Source: Bacteroidales bacterium (GTDB lineage Bacteria > Bacteroidota > Bacteroidia > Bacteroidales > UBA932). From it: 64,000 nucleotides of DNA. A program made the translations under genes and the position numbers. A model generated the notes under the pieces. It saw only the letters and a list, made by a program, of their open reading frames with translations, searched no databases and was not told the origin of the DNA. The stretch spans positions 1-64,000 of the forward strand of contig JAFYYW010000025.1 of the NCBI GenBank assembly GCA_017548985.1, read 5' to 3'. Position 1 is the stretch's first letter, and every line of letters begins with the position of its first letter. Shown here piece after piece: positions 53,014-61,664 of this stretch.

Positions 53014-55608
53014 TTATTCATTTTCTTTTTTCCGACCTTGGAACATACCTGCGACAGCCACCGCGAGCAGAGCGAACAGGACGATGGATGAAGCCCTTGA
53101 AGCATTAGTGCTGACATGGTATATCTCGGGGTCGAAACGCATCACGATGTCATGTTCTCCCGCGGGAAGAATCGCCCCGCGAAGAATCCAGTCCGCGCGA
53201 TATAAAGGCAATTCCTCCCCGTCAACACTGGCATACCAGCCTTTAGGGTAGTAAACCTCGCTGAACACCACCGGACGATCAGACCTGGCCGAGTAGCGAT
53301 AATGAAGCTCATCAGGACTGTAATAAGTCATCTGGATCGAATCCTGTCCCTCTTCTCCGTCAATGGGGCTGACATTTGAGTTGAAAGAGCGGACCGCGTC
53401 TTTGAAATCCGCTCCGATAATAGCGGTGGAACGAAGGTCGGTTGTGGCGATCAGGCCTATCTCATCATCGGGGGTCGCCGCATCGGCGAAACCGTCCACG
53501 AACCAGGCGTTTCCGAAGGCGTGACAGTTGGTCACGGGAGGCGCGTCCGGACTTACGATGAGATATTTCATATTCAAGGCTGAAAGCATCTTCTGCTCCG
53601 GAAGAGCGGCTTCCATATCGGATATCGTCTTGGCGCCGGATAAAGGAGTGTAAATACCTTGGATCTCTTTGATGAGATACCTGTCAATCAGGTCCTGGTA
53701 TCTCTGTAGCTTCGCGGGACTGTACCCGCCGATACTCTTGTGCCAATAAGGATTGAAAGAGTCGTTGAATATGTCCGCCGTCAGGTCCAAAACCCTGTAC
53801 GAAGGAGACTCGTCCTCCAGGATAATCTTGTCTACCGTTCTCTGGTTGAATTGGTTCTGAAGTTGTCGAGGGGTCACGAAATCATCGGAGTTCAAATACC
53901 TCTTGCCCACCACGAACATATTCACGAATACAAGAAGGCATATTCCAACTATAGCCTCAAAACGCCTGGCTTTACCGAAATGAGGATCATTAGCATATGA
54001 CTTGGAGGCTTGGGAAGGAACGCTGTACGCCCAGAGGATTAGGCCGAAGGTCAAGAGGATCATGACCATCGACCAAAGCGAGTCCACTACGAGCAGATGC
54101 CTGCGGTCCGCCCTCAGGGCATCGGCGACCACATCTTGCATATTAGCGTCGGAAGAGCCGGTGAACGAGCCGGCTATGCCAGGAATCACCACGCAAAGAA
54201 GGCAGAATCCGGCTGTAAGCGCGAGGGCCGGCCAACAGGCCTTCATGAATTCCTTCTTTGAATACTCGTTCTTGAAAATCCTGTCCAGAACCAGGAATCC
54301 AAGCATAGGCAGGGTGAATTGCAAAACAATCAGAGCCATTGAAACCGTCCTGAACTTGTTGTACATCGGCGCGTAGTTGTAGAACAGTTTCGTGAACCAC
54401 ATAAAATGGTTTCCGAGGGCAAGGAACACAGCGAGGATAGTTGCCGCGAGCATCCACCATTTTTCCTTCCCCTTGTAAAGGAACAAGCCTAAAAGGAACA
54501 GAAACACCGATATGGCTCCCATATACATGGGCCCCGCGGTGAAAGGCTGGGGTCCCCAATACAGTGGCAGAGACTTTGCCATCTCCTTCGGGTTACCCTG
54601 ACCGGCCCGCTTGAAGAGTTTGACCACTTCTGACTTCTCCGGATTGACAGCCCCGGCGGAAGAGCCACCGTTGAAATTGGGTATCATCAAGTTCGGAAGC
54701 TCTTCCCAACCGTAAGACCAGGCCGTGGCGTAGTCGATTTGGAGACCGTCTTTATTGACTGTCCCCCCTTCCGGATGGGAAAGCTCGGAACCACCTCTCA
54801 TTGTGTATTGGGTATATTCATAAAGAGGAGCGAGCTTGATTGTGTTGGTACCGATGCCAGCCAAGCCCAGAACAAGGAGCAAACCGGATGCGGCGAAGAA
54901 TCGTACGGCCTTGGTCTTGAGCTCCTTGCCTGCTATAAGGCTTATGAAAAGGGCTATCACATATACCGCTATCATCAACGCCAGATAATATGTTATCTGC
55001 TGGTGGTTGGCCTTTATCTGAAGACTGAGGGCCAGGCCGAAAAGGGCCGATCCCGACAATGTGGCGGGTAACCAGGATTTCCATTTCCCCTCTTTGTTCA
55101 AGGCGCTCTTATAGGTGAATATTACAGCCGCCAGAACATAAGGCAAGAGGGCCAAGGCCCTCATCTTGGTATTATGGCCTACCTGTATTATCTGGAAATT
55201 GTACGAGCAGAATGTGATGGCTATAGCGCCACCGATCGCCAGGATTTTATCTATTCCGAGAGCGAGCATCAGAAGGAAGGCGCCAATCAAAGAAACAATC
55301 AGCCAGCCGGCCGGTTGCGGACCCTTGAACAGCATGTCGAAAACCGGCTGGGTCCAATCGCCCTCATGGGATACCATGAACGAGGTGTTGGGCATCCCGC
55401 TGAACATCGAGCCCGACCATCTTGGAGGATGGTCTTTATTGATAGCATGCCACGTGCTACTCTCTTGGGCCATTCCCTTGAAGCCGGTTATATCGCTCTG
55501 GTTGACCTGTTTCCCTGTCAACACCTCCGGCACAAAGGAATATGCCAGGACAACAAACAGCAGGATGATACCTACGTAAGTGAGAATATTTTTCTGTGTC
55601 TTGTTCAT
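53014..55608 (-). CDS. YfhO-like polytopic membrane protein
   Basis: An 864-residue inner-membrane protein of the YfhO family, which has a GT-C glycosyltransferase-like architecture and is linked in Gram-positives to glycosylation of teichoic acids or glycolipids. It opens with one helix and a conserved periplasmic segment (GKQVNQSDITGFKGMAQESS, then PPRWSGSMFSGMPNTSF), has about a dozen membrane helices up to residue 560, and ends in a soluble domain (VYYPKGWYASVDGEELPLYRAD, LPAGEHDIVMRFDPE) followed by a last helix. The ATG overlaps the glycosyltransferase stop as ATGA, so both act in the same process, presumably envelope glycan or glycolipid synthesis. Substrate unknown. Confidence 0.87.
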   Translation of the reverse strand: MNKTQKNILTYVGIILLFVVLAYSFVPEVLTGKQVNQSDITGFKGMAQESSTWHAINKDHPPRWSGSMFSGMPNTSFMVSHEGDWTQPVFDMLFKGPQPAGWLIVSLIGAFLLMLALGIDKILAIGGAIAITFCSYNFQIIQVGHNTKMRALALLPYVLAAVIFTYKSALNKEGKWKSWLPATLSGSALFGLALSLQIKANHQQITYYLALMIAVYVIALFISLIAGKELKTKAVRFFAASGLLLVLGLAGIGTNTIKLAPLYEYTQYTMRGGSELSHPEGGTVNKDGLQIDYATAWSYGWEELPNLMIPNFNGGSSAGAVNPEKSEVVKLFKRAGQGNPKEMAKSLPLYWGPQPFTAGPMYMGAISVFLFLLGLFLYKGKEKWWMLAATILAVFLALGNHFMWFTKLFYNYAPMYNKFRTVSMALIVLQFTLPMLGFLVLDRIFKNEYSKKEFMKACWPALALTAGFCLLCVVIPGIAGSFTGSSDANMQDVVADALRADRRHLLVVDSLWSMVMILLTFGLILWAYSVPSQASKSYANDPHFGKARRFEAIVGICLLVFVNMFVVGKRYLNSDDFVTPRQLQNQFNQRTVDKIILEDESPSYRVLDLTADIFNDSFNPYWHKSIGGYSPAKLQRYQDLIDRYLIKEIQGIYTPLSGAKTISDMEAALPEQKMLSALNMKYLIVSPDAPPVTNCHAFGNAWFVDGFADAATPDDEIGLIATTDLRSTAIIGADFKDAVRSFNSNVSPIDGEEGQDSIQMTYYSPDELHYRYSARSDRPVVFSEVYYPKGWYASVDGEELPLYRADWILRGAILPAGEHDIVMRFDPEIYHVSTNASRASSIVLFALLAVAVAGMFQGRKKENE

Positions 55609-56936
55609 CTGTTTTCCGTTACTTCCTCAAGAAGGGAGGCGAGACGTTTTGTGAGCCTGCGGCGGCTGTACATGGAAATGTCGGAGGCGTTGTCCATCAA
55701 CTCATTATTCTTGAATTCCTCCCAACTGAAATCAATCCACCGGCGTATCTTCTCCTCGTCGTCCCAATTATACACTATTCCAGATCCGGTTTTCCTGACG
55801 ACTTGAGCCATAGCCCCATCAGTCTGACCTATTCCAAGGATCGGCCTTCTGGAGGCGAGGTACTCGAACAGTTTCCCTGGCAGAACCGCCTCATATTCAG
55901 GTTCCTTCCTCAAAGGAAGGATAAGAACCGAGGCATTTCTTTGCTCCCTGACCGCGACCTCGTGGCTCTGATAGCCGAGATTCACGAGATTAGGCCCGAG
56001 TCCGGCTTTCTCTATTGAACGCGTTATCTCCTGGTCCGTTTTCCCCACAAGCCTGATCCTGAGTGTCTTCTGAAACTCCTTATCGTTTTCGCATTTGGCG
56101 GCAAGCGCTTTCCATAGGATCTCCGGATCGCCATCCGAGGCGAAAAGTCCCGTGTGGGTGATGTTGAAAAACTCATCGGACTCGAAAGGATCGTTGAAAT
56201 CCTCCTCATCGAATCCGTTGGTTATCAGTTCCACCGGAGTCGCAGTCATGGCCTCGAAATCCTTTTTGACCATCGGGGACACGGCGATAACCTTCGTCGC
56301 ACCGTCCAGCACGCTCTTCTCCAAAGCCTGATGCTTGGCCTCAGATTTTGGAGTGAGCTCCAAATGCTTGAAATAAAAAATCTTGGTCCAAGGATCGCGG
56401 AAATCCGCAAGCCATGGTAGCCCGGTGGCTTTCGAGATCTCAAGTCCTATAAGGTGCATGCTCTGGGGAGGCCCGGTCGAGACGATAGCGTCGACCGGAT
56501 GCTTCTTCAGATAATTCTTAAGGAACTTGACTGATGGCCGCACCCACATGATTCGTGGATCCGGAATAAAGAAATTCCCCCTGATGTAAAGAGACAATTT
56601 CTGTTTCCAAGATTTCTTGCCTCCATTTACGGGATTGACCTCATTCCCGTCAGAACCAGCTGATGTCAAAGTCTTCAGGTCGGTCGAGCTGCCTTTGCCC
56701 ATCAGTTTGCGGTAGATGCCGTACGGCTCGAAAATATGGGTTTTTACAATCTCTGCCTCCGGCGGGATTTCCGCAGCGAGAGTCTTGTCTATGGTCGTAA
56801 GCTCAGGATTCTCAGGAGTGTAGATGACAGGTTGCCAACCCTCTTTGGGAAGGTATTTGGCGAACTTGACCCACCTTTGCACCCCGGAACCTCCGGATGG
56901 CGGCCAGTAGTATGTTATTATCAAGACCCGTTTCAT
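55605..56936 (-). CDS. Glycosyltransferase, GT4-like (GT-B fold)
   Basis: A 443-residue cytoplasmic or membrane-associated glycosyltransferase. The N-terminal Rossmann domain begins VLIITYYWPPSGGSGVQRWVK, a Gly-rich acceptor loop typical of GT4; the donor domain has FNITHTGLFASDGDPEILWKAL, RIRLVGKTDQE and PLRKEPEYEAVLPGKLFEYLASRRPILG with the E-x7-E-like nucleotide-sugar segment. No membrane helix is evident. It overlaps the YfhO-like gene by 4 bases and has a -7 box at 56964-56971. Donor and acceptor sugars are not deducible. Confidence 0.88.
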   Translation of the reverse strand: MKRVLIITYYWPPSGGSGVQRWVKFAKYLPKEGWQPVIYTPENPELTTIDKTLAAEIPPEAEIVKTHIFEPYGIYRKLMGKGSSTDLKTLTSAGSDGNEVNPVNGGKKSWKQKLSLYIRGNFFIPDPRIMWVRPSVKFLKNYLKKHPVDAIVSTGPPQSMHLIGLEISKATGLPWLADFRDPWTKIFYFKHLELTPKSEAKHQALEKSVLDGATKVIAVSPMVKKDFEAMTATPVELITNGFDEEDFNDPFESDEFFNITHTGLFASDGDPEILWKALAAKCENDKEFQKTLRIRLVGKTDQEITRSIEKAGLGPNLVNLGYQSHEVAVREQRNASVLILPLRKEPEYEAVLPGKLFEYLASRRPILGIGQTDGAMAQVVRKTGSGIVYNWDDEEKIRRWIDFSWEEFKNNELMDNASDISMYSRRRLTKRLASLLEEVTENR

Positions 56937-56963
56937 CGGAATACCGTATCTATCTCAAACTCT

Positions 56964-56971
56964 CAAATTTA
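56964..56971 (-). promoter_or_regulatory. -7 box TAAATTTG for the glycosyltransferase-YfhO operon
   Basis: Minus-strand full match to TAnnTTTG, 27 bases before the ATG at 56936, just after an A/T run that follows the S51/ATP-grasp stop. Confidence 0.6.
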
Positions 56972-56999
56972 GAAAAAAAAGCGAGATTTCGATGCTTAA

Positions 57000-58928
57000 C
57001 TAGGCATATTCCTCTGTGGCGTACTTAAAGAACGCCTCGACCTCCGCCTTAGAGTTGAGCCGCACGATGTAGGCCATGTCTCCAAGATCGTCTGAAAGGG
57101 CATATGGAACCCGTTCACACATACACACAGCCTGGCCATAACGGTTGAGCAGCTCTTGATGGCTGTGCTTGTAACTGTGGGTATATCGCCGGCCGACATA
57201 ACCCACATAGGCGCTCTCCCCAACAGGCTTCCGGGCCTCGTCAAAAGCTACCATATCCGCCCAAATCTGGAAGACATCCGTCTGATGGGCATAGTCCATC
57301 ATATCTGGCGTATAGCCTCCCGGAGGGCGCATATTCACTTCAAGGCCCACATAGTCACCTTTCTTGCCCAAGCCTTCCCGATCCCTGTCCAGCTGGAAGA
57401 ACTCCAGATGGACGAACCTGCTCTTGATCCCGAATGCCTTCACTGTGCGGCGACCGATGGCGGCGAGCTTTGCCGGAACTGTCTTATTTGTCCAATAGCA
57501 GCAATCCAGATTTTTGTGCACAATCTCCATGACGGGAGTGGGGAACACGGTGTTGTTTTCGAATATCGGTTCCCCCTTAGAGTTGAATATGGCGTCATAA
57601 CTCACAAGGAGCCCGGTGATGAATTCCTCAAACACATAGAGTGAGAAGCTGTTCTTCCGCTTCTCAAACCAGGCTTCCAACTCCTTGTCGTTGTGTATTT
57701 TATCGGTGCCACCAGCACCCATGCCGTTATCCGGCTTGGCGATGATCGGATAGCCTGTCTTCCTCGAGAAGGCCTTGACTTTAGCGAGTCCCTCAGAACC
57801 TTTGATCTGCCTAGCCGTGGGTATTCCTCCAAGAGCGTAGTATTTCTTCATCTCACTCTTGTTCTTTATGGCGGCTATATGGTCCGTCCGGATACCTGTG
57901 GTGACATTGAAGTCCGTCCGTAAACGGGCGTCTTGCTCCAGCCAATACTCATTATTGGACTCTATCCAATCAATCTTGCCCCATTTGTGGGCAAACCAGG
58001 CGACAGCGCGGTACATCTGCTCATAATCCTCAAGATTATCCACTTTATAGTAATCGTCCAGATTCTGGCGCAATTCGGGAGGAAGATCCTCGTAGTTGGT
58101 GTCCGCTATGCCCAACACGTTCACACCATTGGCCTTAGCCCCGGCGCAGAAGTGCCAGTAAGTTTGCGGAAAATGTGGGGAAATAAAAATCAGATTCATA
58201 AAGCTATAAGTTTTATTCTCTTCACAGACGCGGCGCATAGCTCCGCGGGTGATTTCGAAAGCCTCTCCGTAAAGGGTTGGTTTTCCGTCAACAATCTTCA
58301 CATAAACTCCATCCTTGAAAGTGTAGAAGCGATGGTTCCAACTATCCGGGAAGGCTATGTCCTCAAAAAGCCGAAGGTTATCCACAGATGCGTAACGAAC
58401 CTGCTCAAAATGAGGAACCAGCTGGATGTCTGTTAGTTCCAACCCTTTGAGCCATCGCTTGTATCCGGGATCCACGGCTTCTCCCGGAAGTTCCGGGTGA
58501 GAATATACGGTCCCGGCGCAGTTCATACTGCCAGCGCTGCAGCCCATAAGCACACCCTGAAAACCATGGAGAAGGTTTTTCAGGTTGATCTCATGAAGAA
58601 ATCTATTCTGAGTTGGAACGTGGCCACCGCAGAGGACGATCCAGTGGGCGCTTTCAACCAGGCGCGGAGCCTGAGAGGCGTTCCCGCGATCCAGCATCGT
58701 AATGCTTTCCGTCTCTATACCCGAGCTGTGGATACAATCGCTCATTCCTTTCAACACGGAGCCGGTGAAGCCACGATCATCTGGAGCGGCGCTCACTAGC
58801 AGCACTCTCGGCGGTTGTCCTCCAGCCGATTTCGCCAATGAAGCCTTTACATCAGCGAGAAAACCGTTATCTTCGGTAAAGTTTGGTTCCCCATATCGGG
58901 TTGGGCTGCCAGTAAGATAGATTATCAT
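57000..58928 (-). CDS. Fused S51-type peptidase and ATP-grasp ligase
   Basis: A 642-residue two-domain protein. Residues 1-235 are a peptidase family S51 unit (peptidase E/cyanophycinase-like): CGGHVPTQN (100-108), nucleophile S131 in GCSAGS, H173 in VPHF, and the tail FKDGVYVKIVDGKPTLYGEA. Residues 244-642 are an ATP-grasp ligase: ISPHFPQTYWHF, the phosphate loop AKPDNGMGAGGT (397-408), E434-E435 in YVFEEF and metal ligands E530 and N532 in LEVNMRPPGG. The second domain begins at an internal Met (codon 58199), as if a stand-alone ATP-grasp protein had been joined in frame. ATP-grasp enzymes make amide or peptide bonds; S51 enzymes cut Asp-containing dipeptides or cyanophycin. The substrate is unknown. 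The start overlaps the mutS stop by 4 bases (ATGA). No signal peptide, so cytoplasmic. Confidence 0.86.
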   Translation of the reverse strand: MIIYLTGSPTRYGEPNFTEDNGFLADVKASLAKSAGGQPPRVLLVSAAPDDRGFTGSVLKGMSDCIHSSGIETESITMLDRGNASQAPRLVESAHWIVLCGGHVPTQNRFLHEINLKNLLHGFQGVLMGCSAGSMNCAGTVYSHPELPGEAVDPGYKRWLKGLELTDIQLVPHFEQVRYASVDNLRLFEDIAFPDSWNHRFYTFKDGVYVKIVDGKPTLYGEAFEITRGAMRRVCEENKTYSFMNLIFISPHFPQTYWHFCAGAKANGVNVLGIADTNYEDLPPELRQNLDDYYKVDNLEDYEQMYRAVAWFAHKWGKIDWIESNNEYWLEQDARLRTDFNVTTGIRTDHIAAIKNKSEMKKYYALGGIPTARQIKGSEGLAKVKAFSRKTGYPIIAKPDNGMGAGGTDKIHNDKELEAWFEKRKNSFSLYVFEEFITGLLVSYDAIFNSKGEPIFENNTVFPTPVMEIVHKNLDCCYWTNKTVPAKLAAIGRRTVKAFGIKSRFVHLEFFQLDRDREGLGKKGDYVGLEVNMRPPGGYTPDMMDYAHQTDVFQIWADMVAFDEARKPVGESAYVGYVGRRYTHSYKHSHQELLNRYGQAVCMCERVPYALSDDLGDMAYIVRLNSKAEVEAFFKYATEEYA

Positions 58929-61570
58929 ACTCCCAACTCGTCTTTCATAGAGCGGAGCAGGTCGAAAGCCTGGAGCGGGGTCATGTTGTTCAGGTCCGCT
59001 GAGGCGAGTTTGTCCCTCAATGAGGACAGGGTCGGATCGTCAAGTTGGAAAAATGACAGTTGGAGTGACCCATCGCTCTCCAAAGTGCCGGCCTTGGTCT
59101 GGACAGGCTTTTTGATCTGTCCCTTCTTGGCGCTCACAAGATGCTCTGAATCATTCATTTCCAAAGCCTTCAAAGTATTCTCGGCACTTTGTACGACCTC
59201 TTTGGGCATACCAGCCATCCTGGCGACATGGATTCCGAAACTATGGGCGGTCCCGCCTTCTTTAAGCTTGCGCAGGAATATGACCTGGGTGCCCACCTCC
59301 TTGACCGCGATATGGAAATTCTTGACTCTCGGATATATCTCCTCCAAATCGTTGAGTTCATGGTAATGTGTCGCGAACAGGGTTTTGGCCCCCTTCCCGT
59401 ATTCGTGGATATATTCCACGATCGCCCTGGCTATCGACATTCCGTCATAAGTGGATGTGCCACGGCCGATCTCGTCCAGAAGGACAAGGGAACGGGCGGA
59501 AAGGTTGTGGAGGATCATCGAAGTCTCCAGCATCTCCACCATGAAAGTGGATTCACCCCGGGAAATGTTGTCAGACGCTCCGACACGGGTGAAAATCTTG
59601 TCGAAATATCCTATCCTGGCGCTCTCGGCCGGAACGAACGATCCTATCTGGGCGAGCAATACGATCAAGGCCGTCTGGCGCAACAAAGCTGATTTTCCGG
59701 CCATATTAGGGCCGGTAAGGATGATGATCTGCTGCTTTTTGTCGTCCAGATGGACGTCGTTGGGCACATATTCCTCTCCCGGAGGCATCAGTGTCTCGAT
59801 GACGGGATGACGTCCTCCCTTGATGTCAAGGGAGAGGTCTTTTGTTACCTCCGGACGGCAGTACTTGTTCCTAACCGCCAACTCAGCGAAGCCGGCCAAG
59901 GTATCCAGCCGGGCGATTATCCGGCAATTGGTCTGGATAGCGGCTATATTTTTCTGGATTAGGGCGACGAGGTCTGAATAAATCTTTGTCTCAAGGGCAT
60001 ATATCCTGTCCTCGGCGCTTAGTATCTTCTCCTCGTATTCTTTCAGTTCAGCGGTGATGTAGCGCTCGGCGTTGACCAGGGTCTGCTTCCGTATCCACTC
60101 TGGAGGAACCAAGTCCTTGAATGTGTTGCGGACTTCGATATAATAACCGAACACATTATTGTAACTGATTTTCAGAGAACTGATTCCTGTGCGTTCAGCC
60201 TCACTCTGCTGTAGTCTTAGCAAGTAGTCTTTCCCGCCGGAGGAAATGTCCCTCAGCTCGTCGAGTTCCGAGTCCACTCCACGACCGATCACCGGTCCCT
60301 TCCCCACAGCAGCGGCCGGTTCAGGATCCATCACCCGGACTATCTCGTCCCTCAACGCGGAACAATCCCTCATACCCGCGGCGAGGCTTACAAGGGCTTT
60401 CACCCCACTCCCCTCGCATATTTCCTTTACCGGAACCATCCTTTGCAGACCACGGCTCAATTGCATGACCTCCCGGGGGACAATCCTGCCCATAGCCGCT
60501 CTGGATATGATCCTTTCAAGGTCTCCGATCCCTCCTATCAAATCCCTTATTCCGTCTCTTTCCTCATCGTTGCCGACGAAACGCTGGACGGAGTCGTAAC
60601 GGCTTTCCAGTTCGGGAATGTCCATAACCGGCATCGCCAGCCAATTTCTCAGGAGCCTGGCGCCCATCGGAGACGAGCATTTGTCGATGACGGACACGAG
60701 GCTGACTCCTTCACCGCCACCGGAAGAATTGAATATCTCCAAGTTGCGCATCGTGAACTTGTCCATCCAGACGAACTTGTCGCCATCGATGCGGGAAATC
60801 GAACAGATATTACCAAGGCCGGTGTGCTGGGTCTGCTCAAGATACACCAGCAAGGCTCCAGCGGAGCATATTCCAAGAGGATATTTCTCAACCCCAAACC
60901 CTTTCAGGGACCCGACTTTCAACTGCTTTTTAAGCCGTTCAACGGCGGCGTCATAGACAAAGGCCCACTCTTCCACCGAGGAGATATACAAGCTCTCGCC
61001 ATATCTTTGCTTGACCCCTTTCTCATACCCTCTCTGGACCACGATCTCTTTCGGGTTGAGGGATGAAAGCAAGGTCCCTATGTAATCAAGCGGACCTTGG
61101 GCAACTTGGAACGATCCGGTGGAAACATCCAGGAAAGCCGCCCCGCACTCATCTTTGTCGAAAGTGAGACCGGCCAGGAAGTTGTTCTCCTTCTGGTTGA
61201 GAAGTTGGTCGTTGAACGCTATTCCGGGAGTGACAAGCTCCGTTACACCTCTCTTCACGAGCTTCTTGGCGAACTTCGGATCCTCGAGCTGGTCGCAGAC
61301 AGCGACCTTGTATCCCGCCCTCACGAGTTTCGGCAGGTAATTGTCCAAGGCGTGATGAGGAAAACCGGCCATCTCGACATAACCTTTGTCACCATTGGAT
61401 TTACGGGTCTGGATGATCCCCAGCACCTTGCTGACAAGCACGGCGTCGTCGGAATACGACTCATAAAAATCCCCTACCCTGTAAAGCAACACAGCCTCGG
61501 GATGCTGGGCTTTCACAGAGAAAAACTGTTTGATCAGCGGGGTATCTTCAGGAGCCTTGCCTTTCGCCAT
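58925..61570 (-). CDS. mutS: DNA mismatch repair protein MutS
   Basis: Recognises base mismatches and small loops in new DNA and starts repair with MutL. The 881-residue protein has the MutS I mismatch-binding motif GDFYESY (the Phe-x-Glu pair), the connector, lever and clamp regions, then the ATPase: Walker A TGPNMAGKSALLRQTA, GSFVPAESARIGYFDKIFTRVGASDN, SRGESTFMVEM and Walker B LVLLDEIGRGTSTYDG. A longer frame from 61591 would overlap the -7 box at 61591-61598; ATG 61570 (MAKGKAPEDTPLIKQFF) is the natural start. The downstream S51/ATP-grasp gene overlaps by 4 bases. Confidence 0.97.
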   Translation of the reverse strand: MAKGKAPEDTPLIKQFFSVKAQHPEAVLLYRVGDFYESYSDDAVLVSKVLGIIQTRKSNGDKGYVEMAGFPHHALDNYLPKLVRAGYKVAVCDQLEDPKFAKKLVKRGVTELVTPGIAFNDQLLNQKENNFLAGLTFDKDECGAAFLDVSTGSFQVAQGPLDYIGTLLSSLNPKEIVVQRGYEKGVKQRYGESLYISSVEEWAFVYDAAVERLKKQLKVGSLKGFGVEKYPLGICSAGALLVYLEQTQHTGLGNICSISRIDGDKFVWMDKFTMRNLEIFNSSGGGEGVSLVSVIDKCSSPMGARLLRNWLAMPVMDIPELESRYDSVQRFVGNDEERDGIRDLIGGIGDLERIISRAAMGRIVPREVMQLSRGLQRMVPVKEICEGSGVKALVSLAAGMRDCSALRDEIVRVMDPEPAAAVGKGPVIGRGVDSELDELRDISSGGKDYLLRLQQSEAERTGISSLKISYNNVFGYYIEVRNTFKDLVPPEWIRKQTLVNAERYITAELKEYEEKILSAEDRIYALETKIYSDLVALIQKNIAAIQTNCRIIARLDTLAGFAELAVRNKYCRPEVTKDLSLDIKGGRHPVIETLMPPGEEYVPNDVHLDDKKQQIIILTGPNMAGKSALLRQTALIVLLAQIGSFVPAESARIGYFDKIFTRVGASDNISRGESTFMVEMLETSMILHNLSARSLVLLDEIGRGTSTYDGMSIARAIVEYIHEYGKGAKTLFATHYHELNDLEEIYPRVKNFHIAVKEVGTQVIFLRKLKEGGTAHSFGIHVARMAGMPKEVVQSAENTLKALEMNDSEHLVSAKKGQIKKPVQTKAGTLESDGSLQLSFFQLDDPTLSSLRDKLASADLNNMTPLQAFDLLRSMKDELGV

Positions 61571-61590
61571 CTTAAAAGATTTTATTACCA

Positions 61591-61598
61591 CAAATTTA
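61591..61598 (-). promoter_or_regulatory. -7 box TAAATTTG for mutS
   Basis: Minus-strand full match to TAnnTTTG, 20 bases before ATG 61570. Together with its upstream A/T-rich stretch it rules out the longer mutS start. Confidence 0.62.
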
Positions 61599-61664
61599 CA
61601 AATTTTATCAGAATTGTTTATTTTTACACGCTAGAGTCACTCTGACCTCAAAAATTGAGTTATT

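Noticed and set aside
56972..56990. T-run after the S51/ATP-grasp stop as a terminator
   Set aside because: Eight T on the minus strand, but the preceding stem is only about 3 base pairs.
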